A program made the position numbers and the translations under genes. Of a stretch of DNA of 64,000 bases, positions 52,460 through 61,749 are shown one piece after another. The first letter of the stretch is position 1. Every line of letters begins with the position of its first letter. Source of the DNA: Phycisphaerae bacterium (GTDB lineage: Bacteria; Planctomycetota; Phycisphaerae; Sedimentisphaerales; Anaerobacaceae); the NCBI GenBank assembly GCA_028714255.1, contig JAQTMR010000001.1, forward strand, positions 310,001 to 374,000, read 5' to 3'. A model generated the notes under the pieces. That model worked only from the letters and a program-made list of their open reading frames with translations. It did no database searches and had not been told where the DNA came from.

Positions 52460-53065
52460 TTATTCGTCTCTCGTTTCTCGTCGCTCGTCGCTCGTATCGG
52501 TTTTATCGTCTTCTACGTCTGTTCGTTCTGGTTCTATCTGTTGTTCAGCCGGCAGCTTGTTAACAATCACCCTGCTTGGCCGAATGACCCTGCCGTTAAG
52601 CTTGTACCCTTTTTGGAACTCTTCGAGTACTATGTTTTCCTCTTTTTCGGGTTCCGCCTTTTGAACTATCGCCTCATGCAAAGCGGGGTCGAACTCCTCC
52701 CCTACCGCAGCTATCCGCTCTATGCCGTGCGCTTTTAGAATATCGAGTATCTGGTCGTAAATAATCCGCACGCCTTTGACAAGAACTTCCGTGCTTTCCG
52801 CCGATTGCGCGTTCTGAAGTGTATGCTCGAAATTATCCAGCGCAGGCAAAATCGTCTTTATTATTCTTTCCTTTTCGTATGCGATTGTATCTGTGGTTTG
52901 TTTGGCTGTTCGTTTCTGGAAATTCGCATAGTCGGCGCTGACGCGCTGCAATTTACCGAAAAGCTCGTCCTTTTCTTTCTGTAAATCTTCTATCTGCCGA
53001 AGAAGTTCTTCAGGCTCGTGCTGGTCTTTGGATTTATCTTTATGTTTCATCCTGGCCCTTGCCAT
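52460..53065 (-). CDS. grpE: Nucleotide exchange factor GrpE
   Basis: 201 residues. Releases ADP from DnaK. Long N-terminal coiled coil ([20 protein letters not shown]), [28 protein letters not shown] and the beta-domain [24 protein letters not shown] identify it. The end, DERRETRDE, is read from a repeated CTCGTCGCTCGTCGCTCG stretch (52471-52496), so the terminus was added by a dispersed repeat. Two bases after dnaJ; no dnaK is present in the window. Confidence 0.96.
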   Translation of the reverse strand: MARARMKHKDKSKDQHEPEELLRQIEDLQKEKDELFGKLQRVSADYANFQKRTAKQTTDTIAYEKERIIKTILPALDNFEHTLQNAQSAESTEVLVKGVRIIYDQILDILKAHGIERIAAVGEEFDPALHEAIVQKAEPEKEENIVLEEFQKGYKLNGRVIRPSRVIVNKLPAEQQIEPERTDVEDDKTDTSDERRETRDE

Positions 53066-53067
53066 CC

Positions 53068-54216
53068 CTAACGGGAGTGGTTACCAAAATATTTCTTCAG
53101 TTTATCCAAGAACCCCTGCGACTGGGGATAAACACTTTTATCTTCGGTCTTGGCGAATTCTTCCAGCAGCTCCCGCTGTTTCGCGTTTAGCTTTGCCGGT
53201 GTTTCGATAATAACCTGAACGAGCTGGTCGCCGCTTCTGCCGCTGCGAACATCAGGCAGTCCCTGCCCTTTTATCCTGAATACGCTGCCGTACTGCGTCC
53301 CCGCCGGTATCTTTAACTGTGCTGCTCCGTTCAGGCTCGGCACTTCCACCTTTGTCCCCAGAGCTGCCTGTGTTATGCTTATTGGTATAACAGCAATAAT
53401 ATTATTACCGTCACGCTGCAAAAACTCGTGAGGCTTTATCCTGACATAGCAATATAAATTCCCTCTCGGCCCGCCGCCCCTGCCCGGCTCGCCCTCGCCG
53501 GCAACTCGTATTCCCTGGCCCTCGTGAACACCAGCCGGGATTTTGATATTAACGATTCGTTTCTTCGGCACCCTTCCGGTACCTTTGCATTTTTTACAGG
53601 GGTTGGTAACTATCTTGCCGCTGCCCCTGCACTTGGGACATGTCGAGACCATCTGGAAAAATCCGCCCCTGCTCGCCACCTGCCCGCTTCCCTTGCAACT
53701 CGGACAGATTCCCGGACTTGTCCCCTTCGCACAAGCTGTCCCGTTGCATTCCGCGCACGTATCCTGCCGCGTAAATTCGATGGTCTTTTCAACACCCTTG
53801 GCTATATCGCTAAGTGACAGCTCGACAGAAGTCTCAAGGTCATATCCGCGTGCGGGCCCTGCATGGCCGCTTCTTCTGCCGCGACTGCCGAAAATATCGC
53901 CGAAGAAATCTTCGAACCCAACAGCGTCTTCGAAGATACTGCCGATGTCCTGCCACTTCATATGCGAATAATCCCGCATCCCGACTCCGCGCAGACCTTC
54001 GTGGCCGAACTGGTCGTAACGCTGACGCTTATCCGTATCGTTCAGGACTTCGTAGGCCTCGGCGCACTCCTTGAATTTGGCCTCGGCCTCGGCCTTATTA
54101 TCCGGGTTCTTGTCCGGATGATGCTTCATCGCCATTCTGCGGTATGCGCGTTTAATCTCTTCAGCAGAAGCGTTCTTGCCTACACCCAGAACTTCATAAT
54201 AATCCCGCTTTGCCAT
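53068..54216 (-). CDS. dnaJ: Chaperone DnaJ
   Basis: 382 residues. J domain with [18 protein letters not shown] (HPD), a G/F-rich linker, and four zinc-binding repeats: [29 protein letters not shown] and [10 protein letters not shown]-terminal substrate domain [21 protein letters not shown]. Full length. The first repeat has C-x-x-C-x-G-x-A instead of the usual C-x-G-x-G, but both cysteines are kept. Followed by grpE and fmdB. Confidence 0.97.
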   Translation of the reverse strand: MAKRDYYEVLGVGKNASAEEIKRAYRRMAMKHHPDKNPDNKAEAEAKFKECAEAYEVLNDTDKRQRYDQFGHEGLRGVGMRDYSHMKWQDIGSIFEDAVGFEDFFGDIFGSRGRRSGHAGPARGYDLETSVELSLSDIAKGVEKTIEFTRQDTCAECNGTACAKGTSPGICPSCKGSGQVASRGGFFQMVSTCPKCRGSGKIVTNPCKKCKGTGRVPKKRIVNIKIPAGVHEGQGIRVAGEGEPGRGGGPRGNLYCYVRIKPHEFLQRDGNNIIAVIPISITQAALGTKVEVPSLNGAAQLKIPAGTQYGSVFRIKGQGLPDVRSGRSGDQLVQVIIETPAKLNAKQRELLEEFAKTEDKSVYPQSQGFLDKLKKYFGNHSR

Positions 54217-54219
54217 ATT

Positions 54220-54257
54220 ATTCTAAAATTCGAAATTCGAATATCGAAGTCCGAAAC
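54220..54257 (-). repeat. TTCGATATTCG-type repeat, left flank of the inserted gene pair
   Basis: On the minus strand it reads GTTTCGGACTTCGATATTCG then AATTTCGAATTTTAG. A related unit in the opposite orientation lies at 55563-55595, so the two bracket the genes 54295-55543. Confidence 0.65.
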
Positions 54258-54294
54258 AATATCAAAACCCAAATGTTAAAATGTTCCAAAATTA

Positions 54295-54660
54295 TCACTC
54301 ACTTTTATGTAATATCGAACCGAAAATCTTCATTAGTTCGGTCGCTTCCTGTATCAGTTCATCTCGCTCACACTCAGGGTTAGGGTCGCCGTTTAAATCC
54401 ACCAGTCTGAGCCAGTATCCGCTTTCTTTTGATTCTTTGCGACATATCTTTATGCGCATTACAAAGTCCTTCTTGCTCAATGCCTCATTGGCTTCTATGT
54501 AGTTCGCCCCAACCGAACCGGAAGCATTAACCAATTGCCTTGAATCTTCGATGTTTGTTATAGTCTTCGGCAGTGTCTTAACAAACTCTCTCACCCTCTG
54601 AGCAAACCGAAATGTTCGCTCTTCGAGGTCATATTGCTTTGAGCCTTGCTTTTCGGCCAT
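54295..54660 (-). CDS. Four-helix bundle protein (S23/IVP-like)
   Basis: 121 residues. Belongs to the four-helix-bundle family first seen in 23S rRNA intervening sequences: LEERTFRFAQRVREFVKTLP, RQLVNASGSVGANYIEANEA and FVMRIKICRKESKESGYWLR are the family landmarks. Function unknown; often next to repeats and selfish DNA. It lies 10 bases after the PD-(D/E)XK-like gene, so they are likely cotranscribed, and both are inserted between groEL and dnaJ. Confidence 0.9.
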   Translation of the reverse strand: MAEKQGSKQYDLEERTFRFAQRVREFVKTLPKTITNIEDSRQLVNASGSVGANYIEANEALSKKDFVMRIKICRKESKESGYWLRLVDLNGDPNPECERDELIQEATELMKIFGSILHKSE

Positions 54661-54670
54661 TGGAATTTCT

Positions 54671-55543
54671 CTATTCCTTATTCTTTAGCTCCTCTAATTC
54701 TTCCAACTTGTTTCCGACAAAAACCTTTTCTACCTCTCCACCTTCTTTTACCCAACGCCAACGTTCATCAAATGGGCCAACAAACAAACCCTCAGGAAGT
54801 GGCTTTCGTGCAAAAGGATTTTCAATCACAACGACCCTTGGCACGCTATTTACGGAATATTTCTTTTGGAGATCCTCTCTATTCTGCCATGCTTCTGTTG
54901 CTGTGAACTTTCTGCCCTGCCTTCTTTCTTCCTCTCTAAAAGCCCTTTCTATCTCGACATTATCAAGAAACTCCTCCAAAACAACAATGGCACTTATAGT
55001 CGTGTTTTGGGGCTGTTTCCTTTTGGCATCAATCATTTTGCCACCGCTAAGAAATACAGTTCTTTCGGTTCCTTCAACTGCTTTACCTTCAGCAACATTA
55101 ATGTCCATTGAAATACCCAAGTTCCCCAACATTGCACCCAAGACAGTTTGAGGATCAAGTCTGGCTTGTCTGTCATCGATATTGAACACTACAAGTGAGC
55201 ACGAGTAGTCCTTAAATTGCTTACATTGTTTTCTTGCCTCGTTTATTTCATCTCGCAGGCCTGTGTATGGATCTATCCAAGCAGGCCGCTTAGTGGGCTC
55301 GTTACCCTTTTTTCTCAGTTCCTTGACTTCAAAAAAGCACTTCTGGCCATTGTAGTCTAAAGAGTAGTCCAGCTTTCTGGATTTTCCGGCTACTGGTAGT
55401 TCATAAATCCATTTGCCTCGAAATCTATTTGAATTCAAGTATTGCTCAAAAATCTTTTCCGATTTATTTTTGTGTTCTCGTTTTAACACGTTCAACGAAT
55501 TCAAAATTTTCACAATACAAGCCAGTATTGTTTTGAATTTCAT
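54671..55543 (-). CDS. PD-(D/E)XK-like putative nuclease
   Basis: 290 residues. The stretch KLDYSLDYNGQKCFFEVKEL fits a D-x(n)-E-x-K nuclease site (about residues 58-77), and WIDPYTGLRDEINEARKQCKQF is a helix like those after the site in restriction-type nucleases. The rest (NTTISAIVVLEEFLDNVEI, VVVIENPFARKPLPEGLFVGPF) recurs in hypothetical proteins I cannot name. Starts at ATG 55543. Lower GC than groEL and dnaJ. It sits with a four-helix-bundle gene inside the chaperone run between inverted repeats, so it is likely an acquired accessory gene. Activity unproven. Confidence 0.6.
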   Translation of the reverse strand: MKFKTILACIVKILNSLNVLKREHKNKSEKIFEQYLNSNRFRGKWIYELPVAGKSRKLDYSLDYNGQKCFFEVKELRKKGNEPTKRPAWIDPYTGLRDEINEARKQCKQFKDYSCSLVVFNIDDRQARLDPQTVLGAMLGNLGISMDINVAEGKAVEGTERTVFLSGGKMIDAKRKQPQNTTISAIVVLEEFLDNVEIERAFREEERRQGRKFTATEAWQNREDLQKKYSVNSVPRVVVIENPFARKPLPEGLFVGPFDERWRWVKEGGEVEKVFVGNKLEELEELKNKE

Positions 55544-55562
55544 ATTTTTGTCATTCGTATTT

Positions 55563-55595
55563 GTTTCGTATTTCGGATTTCGATATTCGGATTTT
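55563..55595 (+). repeat. TTCGATATTCG-type repeat, right flank of the inserted gene pair
   Basis: Reads GTTTCGTATTTCGGATTTCG then ATATTCGGATTTT, inverted relative to 54220-54257. It overlaps the stop codon of groEL1 (55594-55596). Confidence 0.65.
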
Positions 55596-57216
55596 ATCTT
55601 ACTGCTCCTGGTATGGGCTCTTCGTCTTTATCTTTCAAATCGGTTATCAGCACGTTCGTCGTCAGCATCAATCCCGCCACCGATGCCGCGCTTTGCAATG
55701 CGGTCCTCGCAACTTTTGCCGGGTCGATAATCCCTGCCTTGAACATATTAACGAACTGTCCGGTGTTCGCGTCATAACCGGCGTTTTCATCTTTCTCCAG
55801 CTTCTCGAGCAATTGTGCGACAACCACATCGCCATGCTCGCCGGAGTTATCGACTATCTGTTTCGTCGGCGCTTTAAGGGCGTCAATTACAATATCGAAA
55901 CCGATTTTCTCATCGCCTTTTGCTTTTGCCTTGGCTTTTTCCACGCTGCTGATGGCGCGAAGGAACACAACACCGCCGCCAGCGACAACGCCTTCTTCCG
56001 TTGCCGCCCTCGTGGCGTGAAGCGCATCTTCAAGAAGGTCCTTGCGTTCCTTCATTTCTGTTTCTGTCGCTGCGCCAGCTTTTATAATCGCAACTCCGCC
56101 GCTCAGCTTCGCAAGACGTTCCTGCAATTTCTCTTTGTCGTAGCTGCTGGTCGTTTTTTCTATCTGGTTGCGAATCTGGTCGCAGCGCGATTTCATATCC
56201 TGTTTTCTTCCGCCGCCCTCGACTATCGTGGTCGTTTCCTTGCCCACGATAATCTTCCTTGCCTGGCCTAATTGCGAAAGCTCGATTTTCTCAAGCTTAG
56301 TACCCAAATCTTCGGTAATTACCTCTCCGCCCGTCAGTGCAGCTATATCAGCTAACATCGCTTTTCTGCGGTCGCCGAATCCCGGTGCCTTGACGGCACA
56401 GACCTTCAACACGCCTTGCAAACGATTAATTACCAGAGCCGCCAAAGCCTCGCCCTCGACATCTTCTGCGATAATCAACAAGGGCTTGGCAACCTGCGCG
56501 GTTTTTTCCAACAGCGGTATAATCTCGCGGATACTGGCTATTTTCTTTTCGTGCAGCAGTATATATGCGTCTTCTAAAATCGCTTCGAGCGTTTCCGGAT
56601 TAGTCATAAAATATGGAGATATATACCCCTTGTCGAACTGCATACCTTCGACAACGGTCAGCTCGTTTTCCATCCCTTTGCCTTCCTCGACCTCTATGAC
56701 GCCTTCCTTGCCGACCTTATCGATTGCCTTAGCTAATATTTCCCCGACCTGCGCGTTATTGTTCGCGCTGATAGTCGCAACTTTCGCTATATCGGCATGG
56801 CCCTTGACTTCCACGCTCGCGTCTTCGATAAATTTCGTTACCACTTCGGCAGCCTTGTTGATTCCCCTCTGGATGGCTGTCGGATTCACGCCCGAAGTAA
56901 CATATTTCAGCCCCTCGGTATAAATCGCTTCCGCCAGAACCGTTGAAGTCGTCGTCCCGTCGCCCACTGCGTCGGATGTTTTGTTGGCGACCTGGTTGAC
57001 CATCTTGGCGCCCATATTCTTAAATGGTTCGGGCAACTCGATTTCCTTACTGACGGTCACGCCGTCCTTCGTCACCTTCGGCGAACCCCAGCTCTTATGC
57101 AAAATAACATTTCTCCCCGTCGGGCCGAGCGTAACCTTCACCGCTTCCGCTAATTGTGAAAGCCCGTCTTTAAGATGCGCCCGGGCCGTATTATCGAACA
57201 TTAATTGTTTTGCCAT
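55594..57216 (-). CDS. groEL: Chaperonin GroEL, paralogue 1 (without Gly/Met tail)
   Basis: 540 residues. 60-kDa chaperonin that folds proteins inside a cage closed by GroES. Landmarks: [21 protein letters not shown], the ATP site [48 protein letters not shown] and [13 protein letters not shown]. The end is [14 protein letters not shown], without the Gly-Gly-Met tail, which may alter cage behaviour (inference). It is cotranscribed with groES 33 bases upstream. Sequence differs widely from paralogue 2 at 59285. Confidence 0.97.
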   Translation of the reverse strand: MAKQLMFDNTARAHLKDGLSQLAEAVKVTLGPTGRNVILHKSWGSPKVTKDGVTVSKEIELPEPFKNMGAKMVNQVANKTSDAVGDGTTTSTVLAEAIYTEGLKYVTSGVNPTAIQRGINKAAEVVTKFIEDASVEVKGHADIAKVATISANNNAQVGEILAKAIDKVGKEGVIEVEEGKGMENELTVVEGMQFDKGYISPYFMTNPETLEAILEDAYILLHEKKIASIREIIPLLEKTAQVAKPLLIIAEDVEGEALAALVINRLQGVLKVCAVKAPGFGDRRKAMLADIAALTGGEVITEDLGTKLEKIELSQLGQARKIIVGKETTTIVEGGGRKQDMKSRCDQIRNQIEKTTSSYDKEKLQERLAKLSGGVAIIKAGAATETEMKERKDLLEDALHATRAATEEGVVAGGGVVFLRAISSVEKAKAKAKGDEKIGFDIVIDALKAPTKQIVDNSGEHGDVVVAQLLEKLEKDENAGYDANTGQFVNMFKAGIIDPAKVARTALQSAASVAGLMLTTNVLITDLKDKDEEPIPGAVR

Positions 57217-57248
57217 TTTTTATCGTCCTTTATAAACTCTTGCCTTGT

Positions 57249-57539
57249 TCACTTTTCAATAATTCCCAGAATATCACCCTCATGCAGAATCACAAATTTG
57301 TCCCCGTCAATCTCAATTTCATTTCCTATGTACTTGGCATAGATGACCTCGTCATTTTTCTTCACGCTCATCCTGCCTCGTTTGCCGTCATCGAGAATTT
57401 TGCCCGGCCCGACCGCTACTACTTTTCCCATTTGCGGCTTTTCTTTTGCTGCATCCGGCAGAATAATACCGCCGGCGGTTTTTCCTTCTGCTTCAGATTG
57501 TTTTATTACAACTCTGTCATCCAAAGGTCTTAGTTTCAT
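57249..57539 (-). CDS. groES: Co-chaperonin GroES
   Basis: 96 residues, standard size. KLRPLDDRVVIKQSEAEGKT, the mobile loop TAGGIILPDAAKEKP and VILHEGDILGIIE confirm it. The only groES in the window, so it presumably serves both GroEL paralogues. No CIRCE-type operator (TTAGCACTC-N9-GAGTGCTAA) lies before it; the 40-base gap to the S41 gene upstream suggests read-through from that side. Confidence 0.97.
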   Translation of the reverse strand: MKLRPLDDRVVIKQSEAEGKTAGGIILPDAAKEKPQMGKVVAVGPGKILDDGKRGRMSVKKNDEVIYAKYIGNEIEIDGDKFVILHEGDILGIIEK

Positions 57540-57578
57540 AATTCACTCCTTGTTTATTCCTGTCCCAGTTTTATTTTC

Positions 57579-59258
57579 TCATTTACGGTTTTGTAATTCT
57601 GTTGTTAATTCATTGACGGCCTGCTCAAGAGTTTCTTCCGAAGAAAGTTTCGTGTCCAGCTCCCTGTCGGGGCTGATGCCGCTGCCGCTAATAATTTGCT
57701 TGTCAGCGGTGGTAAATCGGCCAATGGGGACCTTCCGGCTTGAGCCATCGGGTTGTTTTTCAAGCCTGTAGATAAAGCCCTCCCCAAAGGTTTTTTGGCC
57801 GAGCAGCTTGCCGCCGGCTTTTGATTTTATTGCAGATGCGAGCAATTCCCCGCCGCACATAGTTTCAGAGTTAATAAGCACGACGGTCGGCCACTGCACC
57901 ATTTTGGGAACAATCCCTTTTTCCGGCGTGCTCTCAGCTTGGCCGGCATATTGTGCATACCACATAATCTGGTCGGGACCAGTAAACATGCTGGTAACCT
58001 CTTTGACTGCCGGGGAAAAACCACCTTTGTTGTTTCGCAGGTCGAGCACAAGACCCTTTATCTTCTGCTGTTGAAAATGCGTAAGGACATCCCTGACTTT
58101 TGTCGGCGTTTCTTCGCTGAAACCGGAAATAGCCAATAAACCGATGTTCGGCTCAAGAACACGATTTTCAACGCCCGTGGCCAAAACAATCCCTCTGACA
58201 ACGCTTACATCCCGAAGTGTGCCGTTGTCCGAAAGCACTTTCAGATTGACGCTTGTTCCTTCAGGCCCCTTAAGAAGTGAAACCGCTCGTTCCAAAGGCA
58301 TACCGACCGTAGATTCTCCGTTGACGGCGGTAATGACCTCGCCATCTTTTAAACCGGCGCTGCCGGCGGGACCTTCAGGGAAGACTTTTTTGATATGAAT
58401 TCCGTCTGGATGGGTGCCAATATCCGCACCGATTCCTGAAAATGAACCGCGGAGGAACTCATCCAGATTTTTGGTTTGTTCGGGCGATAGTTTTATTGTT
58501 TCAGGCACAGCCGCTTCGTTCAGTCCTTTGTCGTTGGAATCGGAAGTAGAGGGCGGTTTATTGCCATCACCCGATGTTCTTTTGGCACCGACGCCGAAAC
58601 CGATATATGGACTGCGGCTGTGCTCCTCAGTCCGGTTCGTCTCTTCGGCGACAGGTTTCTCATTTTTTGGGGCTTCCTGTTGTGCTTTGGGTGGTTTGGG
58701 CACGATAGATAGTTCTTCAACCAGATACCACCTGCCGTCGATTTTCTGAAAAACAAGGATTTCCCAAAAACTACCTTTGTCGGGTTTTGGATTATTCTTC
58801 CACCACTTTTCTCCTTCAACTTTGCCGAAAACAACCGCAAGGTAAGGGGACATCCTGACTGAGTTAATGTTATATTGGACAGTGCGGCTTCGTAAATTTT
58901 TCTGGGCCTTTTCCTGCCGAGAACGATAAAAAGACAGATTGTCCGGTTTTCCTTGTATGATGTCGCCATCCGTTGTTCTTTGGCAAAAATCATCGGCGAA
59001 GATTTCTTCCAGTCTTGCGATAGGTGTAGGGCTTTCCAAACGGAAAGCAGCAGTAAATTCGTTCGCAAGCTGGCGAACCGTTTTTTCATCCTCCGCTCTT
59101 GCGGCAACACTGTAAGCATGCGAGACTTCTGCTGTCGGCACAGCCGGTGGCGGGGCAGGTTCTGTTTTCTTCCGGCAACCGCCGGCTACAAACAGGCATA
59201 TCACTATCAGGCCTACTACCAACAGAAATATGTTTTTGTGCTTTCTACAGTTCACCAT
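57579..59258 (-). CDS. S41/PDZ-family lipoprotein with altered catalytic residues
   Basis: 559 residues. Lipoprotein signal (IVICLFVAGGC), a SnoaL-like domain around 70-200 (RQLANEFTAAFRLES, FWEILVFQKIDGRWYLVEE), a Pro/Glu linker, a PDZ domain near 290-370 (IGADIGTHPDGIHIKKVFPE, LKDGEVITAVNGES) and a C-terminal-processing-peptidase (S41) domain (IGLLAISGFSEETP, GLVLDLRNNKGG). Where active enzymes have T-A-Ser-A-S-E this has TMCGGE (Cys at the nucleophile position), and the Lys of TFGKG is Glu (KTFGEG). Classical Ser-Lys activity is therefore unlikely. It lies between groEL2 and groES on the same strand. Confidence 0.85.
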   Translation of the reverse strand: MVNCRKHKNIFLLVVGLIVICLFVAGGCRKKTEPAPPPAVPTAEVSHAYSVAARAEDEKTVRQLANEFTAAFRLESPTPIARLEEIFADDFCQRTTDGDIIQGKPDNLSFYRSRQEKAQKNLRSRTVQYNINSVRMSPYLAVVFGKVEGEKWWKNNPKPDKGSFWEILVFQKIDGRWYLVEELSIVPKPPKAQQEAPKNEKPVAEETNRTEEHSRSPYIGFGVGAKRTSGDGNKPPSTSDSNDKGLNEAAVPETIKLSPEQTKNLDEFLRGSFSGIGADIGTHPDGIHIKKVFPEGPAGSAGLKDGEVITAVNGESTVGMPLERAVSLLKGPEGTSVNLKVLSDNGTLRDVSVVRGIVLATGVENRVLEPNIGLLAISGFSEETPTKVRDVLTHFQQQKIKGLVLDLRNNKGGFSPAVKEVTSMFTGPDQIMWYAQYAGQAESTPEKGIVPKMVQWPTVVLINSETMCGGELLASAIKSKAGGKLLGQKTFGEGFIYRLEKQPDGSSRKVPIGRFTTADKQIISGSGISPDRELDTKLSSEETLEQAVNELTTELQNRK

Positions 59259-59284
59259 ATCATGTCCTTGTTTTGACTTATAAA

Positions 59285-60958
59285 TTACATCATATCCATG
59301 CCGCCCATACCCATTCCTCCCATTCCTCCCATGCCGCCCATGCCGCCCGGAGGCATCGCAGGAGCATCTCCTTTTTCTTTGGGCTTTTCGGTAATAAGGC
59401 AGTCGGTAGTCAGCAGCAGCACTGCTATACTCACTGCGTTCTCCAACGCTGTGCGTGTCACCTTCGCCGGGTCAACTATACCGCTCTTGAACAGGTCTTC
59501 ATATTGGTCCGTGTTGGCGTTGTACCCGAAGCCGTCTTTACCTTCGGCAACTTTATTAACTACCAGGTTCGCCGTTACCCCTGCGTTGGCAGCTATCCAG
59601 TAGCAAGGCATCGTAAGTGACTTCGCCACGATATCTGCTCCGGTCTTTTCGTCGCCTTCGAGTTTCAATTTTTTAACCGCCTCGATACATCGAATAAGCG
59701 CAACTCCGCCGCCAGGTACAATACCTTCTTCGATTGCCGCCCTGGTCGCGTGAAGTGCGTCTTCTATACGCGCCTTGATTTCTTTCATTTCCGCTTCGCT
59801 CGCCGCGCCGACATTGATTTGAGCAACGCCGCCCGTCAGCTTCGCAAGCCGTTCCTGCAATTTCTCACGGTCGTAATCGCTGGTTGTAATTGCTATTTCG
59901 TTTTGAATTTGCGAAATCCTGCCGCTGATTGCTTCCTTGCTGCCGGCCCCTTCAACTATGATTGTATTGTCATTATCGATAGTTACCTTCTTGGCCTGAC
60001 CGAGCTGTTTGATGCCGATACTTTCCATCTCGATTCCTAAATCCTTGAAAATCGGCTCGGCCCCCGTCAGCGCCGCGATATCCTGCATCATCGCTTTTCT
60101 GCGGTCGCCATAACCCGGCGCCTTTACCGCTGCGACCTGCAATATTCCTTTTAGTTTATTAACTACTAATGTCGCAAGCGCTTCGCCCTCGACATCCTCT
60201 GCGATAATCAGCAAAGGCTTTTTGCTCTTCGCTATCTTCTCCAGCAAAGGCACAAGCTTGCCAACATTGCTTATCTTCTCTTCGTAAACCAATATATAAG
60301 GCTTCTCCAGCTCGCAGACCATATTGTCCGCATCGGTTACGAAATGAGGCGAAAGATAACCGCGGTCGAACTGCATACCCTCGACGAAATCGACCGTCGT
60401 ATCCAGGCTCTTGCCCTCTTCAACGGTAATCACGCCGTCCTTGCCGACCTGCTGAAACGCCTTTGCCATAATCTTTCCGATTTCCGCATCGTTATTCGCC
60501 GACACCGAAGCGATATTGATTATGTCATCAGCCTTGGCAGCATCTACAGGCTTGGCCAGCGCCTTGAGTTTTTCGATTACTGCCTTGGAGCACTTCTGCA
60601 TACCCCGTGCCAGCGACATCGCATCCGCGCCGGCCGCTAAGTTTCGATATGCCTCTTTGAACATCGCTTCCGCAAGAACCGTCGCCGTTGTTGTCCCGTC
60701 GCCCGCTACTTTCGATGTTCTGCTCGCCGCTTCTCTTACTAACTTTGCGCCGAGGTTTTCGCCCTTGTCTATAAGTTCGATTTCTTCAGCTACCGTTACA
60801 CCGTCTTTGGTTACAGTTGGTCCGCCCCAGCCTTTATCTAAGATTGCGCATCGGCCTCTCGGACCGAGTGTTGATTTGACTGCCGCCGCCAGTTTTTCCG
60901 CCCCTGCCAGCAGCGCCGCCCTTGCTTCGGATTCGAACTTCAATTCTTTAACTGCCAT
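59285..60958 (-). CDS. groEL: Chaperonin GroEL, paralogue 2 (with Gly/Met tail)
   Basis: 557 residues. Same family landmarks as paralogue 1 ([64 protein letters not shown]), ending in a long Gly/Met-rich tail ([20 protein letters not shown]). First gene of the minus-strand chaperone run. Upstream, TTGACA on the minus strand (61009-61014) could be a -35 box, but the matching -10 is weak. The tail and the divergence suggest the two paralogues have different clients (inference). Confidence 0.97.
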   Translation of the reverse strand: MAVKELKFESEARAALLAGAEKLAAAVKSTLGPRGRCAILDKGWGGPTVTKDGVTVAEEIELIDKGENLGAKLVREAASRTSKVAGDGTTTATVLAEAMFKEAYRNLAAGADAMSLARGMQKCSKAVIEKLKALAKPVDAAKADDIINIASVSANNDAEIGKIMAKAFQQVGKDGVITVEEGKSLDTTVDFVEGMQFDRGYLSPHFVTDADNMVCELEKPYILVYEEKISNVGKLVPLLEKIAKSKKPLLIIAEDVEGEALATLVVNKLKGILQVAAVKAPGYGDRRKAMMQDIAALTGAEPIFKDLGIEMESIGIKQLGQAKKVTIDNDNTIIVEGAGSKEAISGRISQIQNEIAITTSDYDREKLQERLAKLTGGVAQINVGAASEAEMKEIKARIEDALHATRAAIEEGIVPGGGVALIRCIEAVKKLKLEGDEKTGADIVAKSLTMPCYWIAANAGVTANLVVNKVAEGKDGFGYNANTDQYEDLFKSGIVDPAKVTRTALENAVSIAVLLLTTDCLITEKPKEKGDAPAMPPGGMGGMGGMGGMGMGGMDMM

Positions 60959-61234
60959 AATTGCTTCCCTTCTTAATCTGTCTAAACTTAAAACTCACAG
61001 TTCAAAACTGTCAATCTCCCCCTGAACTTTCGTAATTTATAACAGATATGCAAAAAACATACCAGCTTTTAACTAAACCGCGCCCCATTTTGCTTTTCTT
61101 TGTCTTAACTGGCCTGTGCGTAAATGATTACGCCATATAAGAATTGCAATCCCCGGCAAATGACAACCGCCTATTTATACTGAAAATACACATTTTGGCA
61201 CAAACCCAATCCCCCACCCCGCCATCTTGACAGG

Positions 61235-61513
61235 TCAGACCGTCGGGGCTTGACCTTCGATGTATTCTTTTAATCTGCTCTTTATATATCTCTTGCCCCA
61301 TGCCGTCTTTAGATACCTTTCTCGATTGGCTGCATCTCGCTGATTTAGACATCCTTCCCAGTAAATCAATTTCAAAGGCCGCCTGTTTTTTGTTGTCGAA
61401 ACTTTGCCGCTGTTATGTTCCTCTAACCTTTTTTTGATATCGCTTGTACAACCAACATAAAATTTATGGTCCTTCTCCGATTGCAGAATATACACATAAT
61501 AAAACTTATTCAT
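61235..61513 (-). CDS. Small GIY-YIG nuclease-domain protein
   Basis: 92 residues. YYVYILQSEKDHKFYVGCTS carries the GIY-YIG motif, followed by IKKRLEEH and NRERYLKTAWGKRYIKSRL. Same family as the gene at 13509 but a different subgroup, with the longer C-terminal TAWGK block common in candidate-phylum and planctomycete copies. Function unknown; probably a selfish or DNA-processing protein. Upstream of it on the same strand is the HEPN-like gene. Confidence 0.88.
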   Translation of the reverse strand: MNKFYYVYILQSEKDHKFYVGCTSDIKKRLEEHNSGKVSTTKNRRPLKLIYWEGCLNQRDAANRERYLKTAWGKRYIKSRLKEYIEGQAPTV

Positions 61514-61530
61514 AAAATTATCTTACCAAT

Positions 61531-61749
61531 CTATATAATGAGATGCGATAGTTCACCCCGTGGGATGCGCCGTTTGCTATCCCACCGGGGCATCTCTTCA
61601 AGGCTACAAACACCATCCGTGTAATAATCTTGGCGGAATAAATTAAATATAGCATTGTCTTCGCACCCCTCATCAGCATAAACTTTTACTCTTTTTTGAT
61701 AATGCTCTACTATTTTTATATATTTTCCACGAGACACGTTACCCCTCAA
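61531..61749 (-). CDS. Possible small gene downstream of the HEPN-like gene
   Basis: 72 codons overlapping the end of the next gene by 11 bases. KIVEHYQKRVKVYADEGCED and FNLFRQDYYTDG have coding-like composition, but the end, MPRWDSKRRIPRGEL, is translated from an imperfect palindrome at 61556-61590 (CCCCGTGGGAT with ATCCCACCGGGG). No family recognised. May be spurious. Confidence 0.3.
   Translation of the reverse strand: MRGNVSRGKYIKIVEHYQKRVKVYADEGCEDNAIFNLFRQDYYTDGVCSLEEMPRWDSKRRIPRGELSHLII

Noticed and set aside
57540-57580. CIRCE operator before groES
   Set aside because: No TTAGCACTC/GAGTGCTAA pair is present.
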